Shown here piece by piece: positions 7,384 through 16,197 of a stretch of 45,378 nt of DNA. This DNA comes from an uncultured Eubacteriales bacterium. GTDB taxonomy: Bacteria > Bacillota > Clostridia > Oscillospirales > Acutalibacteraceae. Below the pieces are notes generated by a model. That model ran no database searches and had not been told where the DNA came from. It saw only the letters and a program-made list of their open reading frames with translations. Numbering within the stretch: position 1 is the stretch's first letter; the number at the start of each line of letters is the position of its first letter. The position numbers were made by a program, and so were the translations under genes. The stretch is taken from assembly GCA_900316455.1 (NCBI GenBank), contig ONCX01000001.1, positions 1 through 45,378 of the forward strand, read 5' to 3'.

Positions 7384-8721
7384 TTACGCTCCGGTCTTCT
7401 TTGCCGTTTTTTTGGAATCCGGCTTTTTAAACGTTGCTTTTTTTGTTTCTTTATTTTTATTGTCCGAATCGGGATTTTTGCGAATAAGCTCCGGCTTGCA
7501 TTCACCGTTCACGCATTTGGAGGTAATTATAACCTTTTCCACATCTTCCTCTGACGGAACTGAGAACATTATCGGCGTGAGTATTCCCTCGATAACTCCC
7601 CTCAGACCTCTCGCGCCTGTTTTCTGATCAAGCGCTTTTTCCGCGATGATTCCGAGCGCATCATCATCGAATTCAAGCTCCACGTCGTCCATATGGAAGA
7701 GCGCCTGATATTGCTTGATAATAGCGTTCTTGGGTTCGGTCATTATCTTTATGAGAGAATCCTTGTCGAGCGCCTGTAATGACGTCAGCACTGGCAGACG
7801 TCCCACAAGCTCCGGTATCAGTCCGAACTTAACAAGGTCGTGAGGAATGCACTTGGAAATAAGCTCGCTGTAGTCGAGATCGTCCTGTGTGCGGATTTCC
7901 GCGCCGAATCCCAGCGATGAATTTCCAATGCGCCTTTCGATTATTTTCTCTATGCCGTCAAATGCGCCTCCGCAGATGAAGAGAATATTGGTTGTGTCTA
8001 TAGGAATGAATTCCTGCTGTGGATGCTTTCTGCCGCCCTGAGGAGGAACATTCGCCACAGTCCCCTCCAATATCTTCAGAAGAGCTTGCTGAACGCCTTC
8101 GCCGCTTACATCGCGTGTGATAGATGTGTTTTCAGATTTGCGCGATATCTTGTCGATTTCATCTATATAGATTATTCCTCTTTGGGCGCGTTCCACATCG
8201 TAGTCCGCCGCCTGTATCAGACGCAGAAGGATATTTTCAACGTCCTCGCCGACATAGCCTGCCTCTGTAAGCGTAGTCGCGTCGGCTATGGCAAATGGAA
8301 CATTGAGTATCTTTGCAAGCGATTGCGCAAGGAATGTCTTACCCACTCCGGTAGGTCCAAGCAAAAGGATATTGCTCTTCTGTAATTCAACGCCGTCTTC
8401 ATTATAACCCATTATGCGCTTATAATGATTGTATACCGCCACAGAAAGGGCAATTTTAGCATTGTCCTGACCTATAACATATTTGTCAAGGTGTTCTTTG
8501 ATCTCTGCGGGACGGAGAATTTGAAAATCGTCCATCGAAAAAACATCGTCGTCGTACTCGTCGATATCATAAAGTCCGTCTTTGCGGAGTATTTGCGAAC
8601 AAAGCGACACACATTCGTTGCAGATATATACCCCCGGACCTTGCACCAGACGAATGCCGTCGCTTTCTCCCTTATGGCAGAACGAACATCTTGGTTCATC
8701 GTTTCTGTCCCTGTATACCAT
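7384..8721 (-). CDS. clpX: ATP-dependent Clp protease ATP-binding subunit ClpX
   Basis: This is the AAA+ unfoldase that recognises, unfolds and threads substrates into ClpP. It has 445 residues from ATG 8721; the frame is open further upstream into clpP, but only this start gives the normal ClpX N-terminus. In order it shows a zinc-binding domain with Cys12/Cys15 and Cys34/Cys37, Walker A G-P-T-G-V-G-K-T, pore loop G-Y-V-G, Walker B I-I-Y-I-D-E-I-D, the ClpP-binding loop with L-G-F in place of the usual I-G-F, and sensor 2 G-A-R-G-L-R. A lysine-rich tail of about 30 residues (K-K-A-T-F-K-K...) extends beyond the family core. It starts 13 bp after clpP, in the usual tig-clpP-clpX order. Confidence 0.98.
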   Translation of the reverse strand: MVYRDRNDEPRCSFCHKGESDGIRLVQGPGVYICNECVSLCSQILRKDGLYDIDEYDDDVFSMDDFQILRPAEIKEHLDKYVIGQDNAKIALSVAVYNHYKRIMGYNEDGVELQKSNILLLGPTGVGKTFLAQSLAKILNVPFAIADATTLTEAGYVGEDVENILLRLIQAADYDVERAQRGIIYIDEIDKISRKSENTSITRDVSGEGVQQALLKILEGTVANVPPQGGRKHPQQEFIPIDTTNILFICGGAFDGIEKIIERRIGNSSLGFGAEIRTQDDLDYSELISKCIPHDLVKFGLIPELVGRLPVLTSLQALDKDSLIKIMTEPKNAIIKQYQALFHMDDVELEFDDDALGIIAEKALDQKTGARGLRGVIEGILTPIMFSVPSEEDVEKVIITSKCVNGECKPELIRKNPDSDNKNKETKKATFKKPDSKKTAKKTGA

Positions 8722-8734
8722 CAGATCACCAATC

Positions 8735-9319
8735 CTATCGTTTATAAATAACGCGGTCGATGAGACCGTATTCCTTCGCTTCCTCGGCGGACATATAGTT
8801 GTCGCGCTCGGTATCAAGGCAGATCTGAGAATATGGCTTGCCTGTGGCAGCTGCGAGCATCTCATTGAGCTTCTTCTTTGTGCGGAGTATCTGATTTGCC
8901 TGAATCTCAATATCAGTCGCCTGACCCTGAGCGCCGCCAAGAGGCTGATGAATCATGATCTCGCTGTTTGGAAGCGCAAGACGCTTGCCCTTTGCTCCCG
9001 CGGCAAGAAGAAACGCGCCCATACTTGCAGCCATGCCCATACAGATAGTGGAAACGTCGCACTTTATATAATTCATGGTATCATAGATTGCAAGACCGTC
9101 CTTGACCGCTCCTCCCGGACTGTTGATATAAAGGCAGATGTCCTTCTTTGGATCCTGTCCCTCAAGATAAAGCAGCTGCGCCGTGACAAGGCTCGCTGTA
9201 ACGCTGTTGACCTCGTCAAAGAGCATAATAATTCTGTCGTTGAGCAGACGTGAATAAATGTCGTATGAACGCTCGCCTCTGCTGGTTTGTTCCACAACAT
9301 AAGGTACTAAATTGCTCAT
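8735..9319 (-). CDS. clpP: ATP-dependent Clp protease proteolytic subunit ClpP
   Basis: This is the serine peptidase that forms the tetradecameric proteolytic chamber served by ClpX and ClpC-type unfoldases. Its 194 residues are the normal family length. The catalytic triad is visible: Ser99 in G-M-A-A-S-M-G, His124 in M-I-H-Q-P-L-G-G, and Asp173 in E-R-D-N-Y-M-S. The oxyanion stretch S-P-G-G is present. AAGGAAG precedes the ATG. It sits between tig and clpX and has an unusually structured 5' region at 9351-9510. As in related bacteria it should act in protein quality control and regulated proteolysis. Confidence 0.98.
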   Translation of the reverse strand: MSNLVPYVVEQTSRGERSYDIYSRLLNDRIIMLFDEVNSVTASLVTAQLLYLEGQDPKKDICLYINSPGGAVKDGLAIYDTMNYIKCDVSTICMGMAASMGAFLLAAGAKGKRLALPNSEIMIHQPLGGAQGQATDIEIQANQILRTKKKLNEMLAAATGKPYSQICLDTERDNYMSAEEAKEYGLIDRVIYKR

Positions 9320-9350
9320 AAATTATCTTCCTTTCCATAAATGTCACAAT

Positions 9351-9510
9351 GGCGCATTGCAGATGAATTATTATCCGTTCACTTGCAATACGCCGTTAAT
9401 GCTTTCTCCCTTAGGGATACGCTGAATAAAGGCGCAGCCGTCAATTCGCCCCCACAGAAATCCTCTGCTGAACGTTGGCAGAACCTACTTACTAAGCGTA
9501 TTCCTCAGAA
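9351..9510 (-). ncRNA. candidate structured RNA or clpP 5' leader with two long hairpins
   Basis: Read on the minus strand, the first hairpin pairs 9488-9510 with 9408-9430. It contains GGAATACGCT against AGCGTATCCC, extended on both sides by AGTAAG/TTTATT and an outer TTCTGA/TAAGGG, giving a 23-nt imperfect closing helix around a 57-nt internal part with its own small stems (TTCTGC/GCAGAG, GGCG/CGCC). The second is an 11-bp perfect hairpin, 9384-9394 with 9351-9361 (GGCGTATTGCA/TGCAATGCGCC). A TATAAT at 9521-9526 would start a transcript right at the first helix, though no good -35 is visible. It matches no RNA family I can name; 6S, SRP and T-box hallmarks are absent. Confidence 0.5.
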
Positions 9511-9520
9511 CCTTTAATAA

Positions 9521-9526
9521 ATTATA
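9521..9526 (-). promoter_or_regulatory. possible -10 box for the structured RNA and clpP
   Basis: TATAAT on the minus strand, about 8 bases before the 5' arm of the long helix. The -35 region is poor, so this is tentative. Confidence 0.4.
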
Positions 9527-9573
9527 TAACGTAAGCCGTAAAAAACTTGCCGAAGATTGTCGTTTTAGAAAAA

Positions 9574-10866
9574 TTACTCGGCTGCGTCAGCCTTAACAGG
9601 AACGTATGTCGCATTGTCACGTACAACGTCCACAGCCTTTTCTACGGCAACGTCCTTTTTAAGACCGTCCACGGGAACTATCTGTCTTACCTTGTCAAGC
9701 TCAACGCCATAATTCTTGGCAAGATCATCGTATGCCTTGTCTATGTCCTCGTCGCTGACCTCAATGTTCTCAAGCTCTGCAATCTTTTCAAGCGCAAGAC
9801 GAAGCTTGACCTGATGTATTGCCTTATCCCTGAACTGTCCTCTGAGCGCTTCCATGTCCATGCCGGTATACTTGAGATAGATGTCGATGTTCATACCCTG
9901 CATCTGGAGATTATATGAGAAATCGTTAATATTTTCGGTTACCTTGTTGTCGTACATTACCTCGGGAATGTCTGCTTCAACGAGGTCAATAAGCTGGTCG
10001 ATGAGCTTGTTGTCAGCTTCATCCTTCGCCTTGTCCTCGGCTTTCTTGAGAAGATCCTTGCGAATATCCTCCTTGTACTCGTCAAGGGTATCAAATTCGC
10101 TTACGTCCTTAGCAAATTCATCGTTAAGCTCAGGAAGCTCGGTCATCTTGATTTCATGTATCTTAACCTTGAATACGGCGGGCTTGCCTGCAAGCTCATC
10201 AGCGTGATATTCCTCGGGGAACGTTACGTTAACGTCAAATTCCTCGCCAATGGAATGACCCACCATTCCCTCTTCAAAACCGGGAATGAACTGATGTGAA
10301 CCGAGCTTGAGGGTGTATTTCTCAGCCTTGCCGCCCTCGAAGGGTACGCCGTCGCAGAATCCCTCGTAGTCAAAGACAACGCTGTCGTCAAGCTGGGCTG
10401 GTCTGTCGTCAACATTGATGGTTCTGCCGTTGCGCTGCTGAACGTGACCCAGCTCGTGTTCAACGTCCTCGTCTGTTACAACAGCCTCAGCCTTTTCTAC
10501 GGTGAGACCCTTGTAGCCTTCGATCTTCACTTCCGGCTTTACAACGAACTTTGCCTTGAACACAACCTCGCCCTCAAGCGAAACAACCTCGGCGCTGTTG
10601 GCGTCAACAACTTCCTCGCCAAATTCTGAAACGGCTTCGTCAACAGCCTTCTGGTACACTGTCTCGACAGCGTCCTGTGTGAAAACAGGACCGTACATTT
10701 TCTCGATAACGTTCATAGGAGCCTTGCCCTTGCGGAATCCAGGGACATTGTACTTGGATTTTTCCTTGGCATAAACGCGCTTCTTTTCAGCCGCAAGAAG
10801 CTCCGCGCTTGCGGTGAATTCAACCTCATATGTGTTGTTGTCAATTTTAGTCTTGTTGGTAATCAT
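9574..10866 (-). CDS. tig: trigger factor, ribosome-associated chaperone
   Basis: This chaperone and peptidyl-prolyl isomerase binds the ribosome exit tunnel and shields nascent chains. Its 430 residues match the family. Domain order is an N-terminal ribosome-binding domain with the signature G-F-R-K-G-K-A-P (43-50), an FKBP-type isomerase domain around residues 155-245 (V-F-D-Y-E-G-F-C-D-G...L-G-S-H-Q-F-I-P-G-F-E), and a long helical C-terminal chaperone domain. GGAGG precedes the ATG. A promoter at 10980-11008 drives it; clpP and clpX follow 254 bp later, after a structured region. Confidence 0.98.
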   Translation of the reverse strand: MITNKTKIDNNTYEVEFTASAELLAAEKKRVYAKEKSKYNVPGFRKGKAPMNVIEKMYGPVFTQDAVETVYQKAVDEAVSEFGEEVVDANSAEVVSLEGEVVFKAKFVVKPEVKIEGYKGLTVEKAEAVVTDEDVEHELGHVQQRNGRTINVDDRPAQLDDSVVFDYEGFCDGVPFEGGKAEKYTLKLGSHQFIPGFEEGMVGHSIGEEFDVNVTFPEEYHADELAGKPAVFKVKIHEIKMTELPELNDEFAKDVSEFDTLDEYKEDIRKDLLKKAEDKAKDEADNKLIDQLIDLVEADIPEVMYDNKVTENINDFSYNLQMQGMNIDIYLKYTGMDMEALRGQFRDKAIHQVKLRLALEKIAELENIEVSDEDIDKAYDDLAKNYGVELDKVRQIVPVDGLKKDVAVEKAVDVVRDNATYVPVKADAAE

Positions 10867-10979
10867 TTAATTTTCCTCCGTAAAAATAAAATGCTAAAAA
10901 TTCAGAAACACATGCAATTATTCACATAATGCTTCCCTGACAAAATTTTACATCATCTGATTACAATAGTCATTGATAA

Positions 10980-11008
10980 ATTATAGCAAATGAATTCATT
11001 TTTTTCAA
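10980..11008 (-). promoter_or_regulatory. tig promoter
   Basis: TTGAAA (11003-11008) and TATAAT (10980-10985) on the minus strand are 17 bp apart. The tig start is about 115 bp downstream. Confidence 0.8.
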
Positions 11009-11058
11009 GAGTTTTCAGGCAAAATATGTCGTGAAAAATATTAACTTTTTATTGACGG

Positions 11059-11757
11059 TTATTCAGAGCAGTCCGGAAGTATAAGCTGCGGAACAAATCT
11101 GACGTGATCGGCTGATATAAGACGCATTTTAATTCCCTCATAATTACCCGTTATTGCCTTTTCTCTTGACGCGCCGTGCAGGTGACCGTAAAGACAGTAT
11201 TTTATGTTGAATTTTTTCAGTACATCCATTATCTCATCACAGACATAATCTCCGTATACAGGCGGATAATGCAAAAAAACCAACGGCTCAAGCCCAAGCT
11301 CTATTCCCGCGTTAATTGAAGCCTCAAGCCGTCCCACCTCGCGCAGAAGAACATTGCGCTCGTCCGCGGGACAGTCATACGACCAGCCGCGTGTACCGCA
11401 TACAGCGTATTTCCCGTACGGGAAGGCGTTGTTAAAGAGGATCGACATATCGTCAAAGCCGCTTGAAACGAGCCATTCATCCATCTTTTTTTTCGTGCAC
11501 CACCAGTAGTCGTGATTGCCTTTCAGAAGTAGTTTTTTTCCGGGGAGTCTGTGCAAAAAGGAAAAATCGGCGAATGCATCTGTCAGCTTCATCGCCCATG
11601 AAATATCTCCGGCGATAACTACCGTATCCTCCGGTTTGACTATTGCCGTCCAATGCTCACGCAGACGGTTCTCATAGTCTTCCCATCCGCGGAATTTATC
11701 CATTTTTTTATCCTCGCCGATTGAAAGGTGCAGATCGGCAATAGCAAAAAGCGCCAT
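11059..11757 (-). CDS. calcineurin-like metallophosphoesterase
   Basis: This 232-residue single-domain phosphoesterase has all the dinuclear metal motifs in order: D-L-H (8-10), G-D-I-S-W (50-54), G-N-H-D-Y (80-84), a histidine in L-H-Y-P-P (about 162-166), and G-H-L-H-G near residue 190. There is no signal peptide, so it is cytoplasmic. Its substrate (phosphoester, cyclic nucleotide or nucleic acid) cannot be told. AAAGGAG precedes the ATG. It lies 99 bp after thrC on the same strand; the two may be co-transcribed, but no functional link is known. Confidence 0.9.
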   Translation of the reverse strand: MALFAIADLHLSIGEDKKMDKFRGWEDYENRLREHWTAIVKPEDTVVIAGDISWAMKLTDAFADFSFLHRLPGKKLLLKGNHDYWWCTKKKMDEWLVSSGFDDMSILFNNAFPYGKYAVCGTRGWSYDCPADERNVLLREVGRLEASINAGIELGLEPLVFLHYPPVYGDYVCDEIMDVLKKFNIKYCLYGHLHGASREKAITGNYEGIKMRLISADHVRFVPQLILPDCSE

Positions 11758-11856
11758 TCTTTCTCCTTTCCGGAAACCTGAAAATTTTCAAACAGGGAAA
11801 AACGCGACAACTCGGAACAGAAAAACATGAATTTTTCCACGCCAGAATATTATCAA

Positions 11857-13356
11857 TTATTCCGCAATTCCAAGCATGTCGAGAACGGTTTCCTTCATCT
11901 CACAACCGTCGCACACCCGGTCAAAACGGACTTCCTTGCCCTTTAGTCCCGCAAGAGGCGATGGTATCTCCATACCAGAAACGGAATTCAGCGCGGCAAG
12001 CATGTCGAATTCGTCCTCCGAAACCTTGTCCTGAGCGATAGCTCCCAGAACGGCGGGGGCGAATTTATATGGACTTGCCGTAGATGCAATTATTGTGGGG
12101 ACATCTCTTCCGAAAGCACTGGCGTATTGCTCATATACATTCAGGGCAACAGCGGTATGCGTATCGGAAAGGTATTCTTCATTCACAAAAACGTCCTTAA
12201 TGGTATCCTGAGTGCAAGCGTCGTCGCAGCAGCCCGCCCAGAAAAGCTCGGATATTTTCGCCTTGACGTCCTCGTCAACCTCATACCTGCCGGTAGCGGC
12301 AAGGCTGTCCATCCAACCCTTGACTCTCGCGCTGTCGCAGCCGCTCAGATCGTAAATAAGGCGTTCAAGATTGCTCGAAATGAGAATATCCATAGAAGGT
12401 GAAATAGTGGTGTAGAATTTTCTGTTTCTGTCATAGACTCCGGTTCTGATGAAGTCGGTAAGCACATTGTTTGAATTTGACGCGCAAATGAGCTTTCCTA
12501 TCGGCAGACCCATTTTTTTAGCGTAATAAGCGGCAAGAATATTTCCGAAGTTGCCAGTCGGGACAACGACGTTTACCTTCTCTCCCCTGTTTTTGATAAC
12601 GCCTTTGTTCATGAGATCGGCATATGCCGAGATATAATAGACTATCTGTGGAGCCAGTCTGCCCCAGTTGATGGAATTGGCGGACGAAAAAGCCATATTG
12701 TGCTTTGCAAGCTCCGCGGCTATCTCAGGATTGGTAAATATTTTCTTGACTCCGGTCTGTGCGTCGTCAAAATTGCCGTTTATCGCGCAGACGCCGACGT
12801 TTCCGCCCTCCTGCGTCACCATCTGACGCTTCTGAATCGCGCTCACGCCCTCAACGGGATAGAATACGATAATTCTCGTGCCGGGTACGTCCTTAAAGCC
12901 CTCTAAAGCAGCCTTGCCTGTGTCGCCTGAAGTTGCGACGAGAATAACAATCTCCTTGCCGTCGCAGGTCTTTTTGACCGAACGTGTGAGAAGATGCGGC
13001 AGCAATTGCAGAGCCATGTCCTTGAACGCGCATGTAGGACCGTGCCAAAGTTCCAGCACAAAGCGGTTGTCGGCTATATCCACGACCGGCGCGATATCCT
13101 CGCCGCCGAATTTCCCTGTATATGCGCCGTCAACGCACTCTCGAAGCTCTTCCTCTGTGAAATCGGTAAGATATTTCCCCAGAACGCTGACCGCTCTCTC
13201 CTTGTAACCGGCTTTTGTCATTGCAAGAAGCTCGTCATATGTCAATTCCGGGATATTTTCGGGAACATACAGTCCGCCGTCGGGCGAAATACCGGTGGCA
13301 ATGGCATACGCCGCCGATACCTTCACGCTGCTGTCTCTGGTACTGGTATAATTCAT
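11857..13356 (-). CDS. thrC: threonine synthase
   Basis: This PLP enzyme converts O-phospho-L-homoserine to L-threonine and phosphate, the last step of threonine synthesis. Its 499 residues are typical of the long ThrC class. It has the N-terminal threonine-synthase domain (S-P-D-G-G-L-Y-V-P), the PLP lysine Lys112 in G-P-T-C-A-F-K-D-M-A, a V-A-T-S-G-D-T-G-K-A-A-L motif, and P-T-G-N-F-G-N-I. GAGGT precedes the ATG. It has its own promoter at 13419-13447. The ilvBN genes a few kb upstream are separate; together they cover threonine-derived branched-chain amino acid synthesis. Confidence 0.97.
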   Translation of the reverse strand: MNYTSTRDSSVKVSAAYAIATGISPDGGLYVPENIPELTYDELLAMTKAGYKERAVSVLGKYLTDFTEEELRECVDGAYTGKFGGEDIAPVVDIADNRFVLELWHGPTCAFKDMALQLLPHLLTRSVKKTCDGKEIVILVATSGDTGKAALEGFKDVPGTRIIVFYPVEGVSAIQKRQMVTQEGGNVGVCAINGNFDDAQTGVKKIFTNPEIAAELAKHNMAFSSANSINWGRLAPQIVYYISAYADLMNKGVIKNRGEKVNVVVPTGNFGNILAAYYAKKMGLPIGKLICASNSNNVLTDFIRTGVYDRNRKFYTTISPSMDILISSNLERLIYDLSGCDSARVKGWMDSLAATGRYEVDEDVKAKISELFWAGCCDDACTQDTIKDVFVNEEYLSDTHTAVALNVYEQYASAFGRDVPTIIASTASPYKFAPAVLGAIAQDKVSEDEFDMLAALNSVSGMEIPSPLAGLKGKEVRFDRVCDGCEMKETVLDMLGIAE

Positions 13357-13418
13357 GGCAATTACCTCGATTCTGTCAACTCTCTGCGTATCCGAATAAC
13401 GTAAAGCAGATCGTTAAA

Positions 13419-13447
13419 ATTTTAGCAGAAAACGCCGCCCATGTCAA
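13419..13447 (-). promoter_or_regulatory. thrC promoter
   Basis: TTGACA (13442-13447) and TAAAAT (13419-13424) on the minus strand with a 17-bp spacer, about 55 bp before the thrC start codon. No T-box or leader peptide is seen. Confidence 0.8.
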
Positions 13448-13516
13448 CGGCATACAATACATTTTATCACATGACACAAAAATTTACGGTTTGCGGTCAA
13501 TTGTTTAGAAATAATC

Positions 13517-15514
13517 TTAAAGCGGCTCACAGTCAACGGCGTTTTCCTCACAGTATTCCCAGACCTGACCGCCCTCGGAACAACGCACAAGATCGCAATA
13601 ATCCAGAGCGCCTTCGCCTATTTCAGCATCAGCGGACAGTATTGTGACGCATTCAAGCTCCAAGCAGTTTTCAAAAGCGTAATCACCTATTTCAGTCACG
13701 CCGGCAGGAATGGTGATTCGTTTAAGATTATCGCAGTCTGCAAAGGCATGTTCTCCTATTGACTCCACACTTTCAGGTATATTGATTTCTTCAAGCCCGT
13801 CACAGCCGTAAAAGGCATAATCGTCAATCACGGTCAGCCCTTCCGGAATAACGATTTTTCTGAGCGAGCCGCATTCACGGAAGTTCTCGCTTCCGGTGGA
13901 GACCATGCCCTCCGGCAGTCTCACATATTCAAGGCTCTGGCAGCCTATAAAAACTCCGTCCCCAAGACTTTGCACGCTGTCGGGCAGCTCTAAGGTTTTA
14001 AGACTGTCGCAGTCGAAAAAAGCAAAATCGCCGACGGAGCGCACAGTGTCAGGTATGCTCACGGAAAGCAGACCGCAGCACTGCGAGAACGCGCTTTTTT
14101 CTATATCAGTCACTCCGTCAGGTATCGTAAATGCCGTGAGCGAATCGCAGTCTTCAAATGCGCCATGCGGGATATTCTTCAGCCCATCGGGGAGCCTTAG
14201 CGATTTCAGAGAAGAGCACTTGCTGAACGCGTATTCTCCCAAGCTCGTGACACTACCCGGAACAGCTATGTCCTCCAGACTGCCGCAGCTGTAAAAGGCG
14301 CCGTTGCCGATACCCTCTATTCCCTCGCCAAGCCGTATATGCAGGAGATCACCGCAGTACCGGAATGCGTTTTCCCCTATATCCGAAACGGGAAATCCGT
14401 AATAAGCACGCTTTACATCAAGTGATGAAACGCTCTTTCCGCCCCTGTATTTCGTCAGGACAAGTCTCTTTCCTCCGTCGGTGAAATCATAAAGGAAATC
14501 CTTTATTTCAAAGCTCCTTCGCACAACTTTTCCGTTCTCGGACATTGCAAAGCACTTACGCCGTTCCAGTTCGCTTTCCAGCTTGGAAAGAAAGTCGTTG
14601 TCGGTAAGCTCTCCGAGATCAAGACCCTGCAGGAGCGAGAATTCCTCCGCAATATCCTCCGGCAGAGTGAATTTTTCCTCATTACCGTCATTTCCGGTTT
14701 TACGGACATACAGCGCCACGAGAGGCTTTCCTGCCTTTTTTGCCGCAAGAAAGTCACTTTTCAAAAGTCCCGATTCGACATAGTTCTTCGTGATAAACGG
14801 CACATACGCTCTGCAGCCCTTACCGGTCAGACATTTTTTCCTTTCCGTCTCCCCTAAATATTCGCAGGAACGCACATTATAACCCGCGAAGAAAAGCTCC
14901 TTGACGTATGGATTGCAAGCGGAAAGATCATTCGGGTGGAATGCGAGACAGGCATAAGGTTCCTCCGCGCTCCATACGACGCCGCCCTCATTCTCTCCCG
15001 CCGGATCGCGGTCATAGCTATCGAACCAATATTGCGGGACTTCACGTTCAACCGGAATCGCTTTGCGCTTTCCGGAATTTTTTATTTCCAGCATTCCGGT
15101 TAATTCATTGACACTGTATACCAGTTTTTTATTGATTATCTCCTGCGCCCTTTCGGGAATTTGCACGTCCCGCTCAATAATATAGGCAATCACCGGAATA
15201 TCAGGACTTAATCTCCGCGCAATCTCCAATTCCACATCCAGAATGTAAGGACGGGACAGCGACAGCTTACTTGCGAACAGTACAAACGCCGAACAGCCGA
15301 GAATGTGATTCTCGATTATCTCATCGTATCTTTCGCCTATGGTAATTCCTTCATCGTACCACACATTGAAGCCGGTCTCATATAATTCTTTCAGAGCCGG
15401 AAAAACCTTCTCTTTATCATCGTGTCCGTAACTTGCGAATATGTAGGGTTTGCCGTCCGTCGATTCAAACGGAAGCTTTATCCTTCTTGTGATTTTTTTT
15501 GATTTGCCGAACAT
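13517..15514 (-). CDS. TIR / degenerate TIR-like / BspA-type leucine-rich-repeat protein
   Basis: The start ATG at 15514 (665 residues) is chosen because GGAGG lies exactly 8 nt before it; upstream in-frame ATGs lack a site. Residues about 22-115 form a TIR_2 domain: Y-I-F-A-S-Y-G-H-D-D, BB-loop-like W-Y-D-E-G-I-T-I-G, and L-S-R-P-Y-I-L-D-V-E-L-E-I-A, where Glu95 sits where TIR NADases carry the catalytic glutamate. Residues about 185-270 repeat the pattern (Y-A-C-L-A-F...V-K-E-L-F-F-A-G-Y-N-V...L-L-K-S-D-F-L-A-A) but have Asp254 instead and no D-E-G loop, so this looks like a decayed second TIR. From about 379 follow 11 repeats of 23 residues (I-G-x-x-A-F-x-x-C-x-x-L-x-x-I-x-L-P). There is no signal peptide or membrane segment, so it is probably cytoplasmic. 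An immune or signalling NADase with an LRR sensor is an inference. Confidence 0.85.
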   Translation of the reverse strand: MFGKSKKITRRIKLPFESTDGKPYIFASYGHDDKEKVFPALKELYETGFNVWYDEGITIGERYDEIIENHILGCSAFVLFASKLSLSRPYILDVELEIARRLSPDIPVIAYIIERDVQIPERAQEIINKKLVYSVNELTGMLEIKNSGKRKAIPVEREVPQYWFDSYDRDPAGENEGGVVWSAEEPYACLAFHPNDLSACNPYVKELFFAGYNVRSCEYLGETERKKCLTGKGCRAYVPFITKNYVESGLLKSDFLAAKKAGKPLVALYVRKTGNDGNEEKFTLPEDIAEEFSLLQGLDLGELTDNDFLSKLESELERRKCFAMSENGKVVRRSFEIKDFLYDFTDGGKRLVLTKYRGGKSVSSLDVKRAYYGFPVSDIGENAFRYCGDLLHIRLGEGIEGIGNGAFYSCGSLEDIAVPGSVTSLGEYAFSKCSSLKSLRLPDGLKNIPHGAFEDCDSLTAFTIPDGVTDIEKSAFSQCCGLLSVSIPDTVRSVGDFAFFDCDSLKTLELPDSVQSLGDGVFIGCQSLEYVRLPEGMVSTGSENFRECGSLRKIVIPEGLTVIDDYAFYGCDGLEEINIPESVESIGEHAFADCDNLKRITIPAGVTEIGDYAFENCLELECVTILSADAEIGEGALDYCDLVRCSEGGQVWEYCEENAVDCEPL

Positions 15515-15530
15515 GTGTTTTTCCTCCATG

Positions 15531-15578
15531 AAAAAAATTACGCCGGACAGCATGATTTCAGACAGTGTCCGGCATAAT
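15531..15578 (-). terminator. intrinsic terminator just before the TIR-LRR ribosome site
   Basis: On the minus strand a 13-bp stem pairs 15566-15578 with 15537-15549 (core GCCGGACA/TGTCCGGC, one G-T pair) and runs directly into six more T at 15531-15536. The GGAGG of the TIR-LRR gene begins only 3 nt later. It ends the DUF4830 transcript and must be read through, or refolded, for TIR-LRR expression from upstream. Confidence 0.9.
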
Positions 15579-15587
15579 AATGTTACT

Positions 15588-16124
15588 TTAGTTTCTATCT
15601 CCCGCCGAGACCGATCCGCCGCGCTTAGAGGGCATAAGCCTGAGCGAATGGATAAATTGCTCCCCGCCTCCCGCGGAAATGTCCCCGCCTATAACCATTC
15701 CGTCGCGGATAAGAATAGTCGCCTTGACATTTCTGACGCCGTCAGGATAATTTGTGACGGCGTATTCCCATTTTTTTACGCGGCAGCCCTTGTATTTTTC
15801 CAGATCAAATCCAAGCTTCTTCTGAATGTCGTTGTAACCGCTGTACAGTTCGTCGAATTCAGCCGGTATGACGACCTCGCGCACGTCGAGCGGGTCGGGT
15901 TCTACCTCCCAGCCGAACTGGGCAAGGAATTTCACTCTGTCGTCAGCAGTACGGGCGTTTGTCAGAAAATGCTCCGTTTTTTCAGACGGAACCGCCGAAG
16001 TATTCCTTGTCTTTCCGTAAGACGCAGAGGTAATAATATACCACAGCGTCGCAATGAAACATAGAATTCCTATGAGCATTATAACAAGCTCGGTCTTTGA
16101 CGTCTTGAAAGTTTTTATAAACAT
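15588..16124 (-). CDS. DUF4830 domain membrane-anchored protein
   Basis: This 178-residue protein starts at ATG 16124 (GGGAGG just before it); a longer frame to 16232 would run into the preceding gene and is not supported. One membrane segment (about residues 13-33: L-V-I-M-L-I-G-I-L-C-F-I...) is followed by an external domain containing F-L-A-Q-F-G-W-E-V, V-V-I-P-A-E-F-D, Y-N-D-I-Q-K-K-L-G-F-D-L and V-T-N-Y-P, which I recognise as the DUF4830 pattern of clostridial proteins. The function is unknown. It lies 73 bp after the cytidylate-kinase-like gene and is followed by a strong terminator. Confidence 0.75.
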   Translation of the reverse strand: MFIKTFKTSKTELVIMLIGILCFIATLWYIITSASYGKTRNTSAVPSEKTEHFLTNARTADDRVKFLAQFGWEVEPDPLDVREVVIPAEFDELYSGYNDIQKKLGFDLEKYKGCRVKKWEYAVTNYPDGVRNVKATILIRDGMVIGGDISAGGGEQFIHSLRLMPSKRGGSVSAGDRN

Positions 16125-16197
16125 ACATATTCCTCCCGAATTTATTTTCGTAAAATATATACGGGCATCTGTGAAGGAATATGAAAAAATAAATCGA

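Noticed and set aside
9351-9510. 6S RNA, SRP RNA or T-box as identity of the structured RNA before clpP
   Set aside because: The span is short for 6S RNA, the SRP tetraloop/GGAAG core is absent, and no T-box sequence is present. It is kept only as an unnamed candidate.
15450-16064. Open frame on the plus strand across the TIR-LRR start and DUF4830 gene
   Set aside because: It crosses a terminator and two genes in antisense and has no translation signals.
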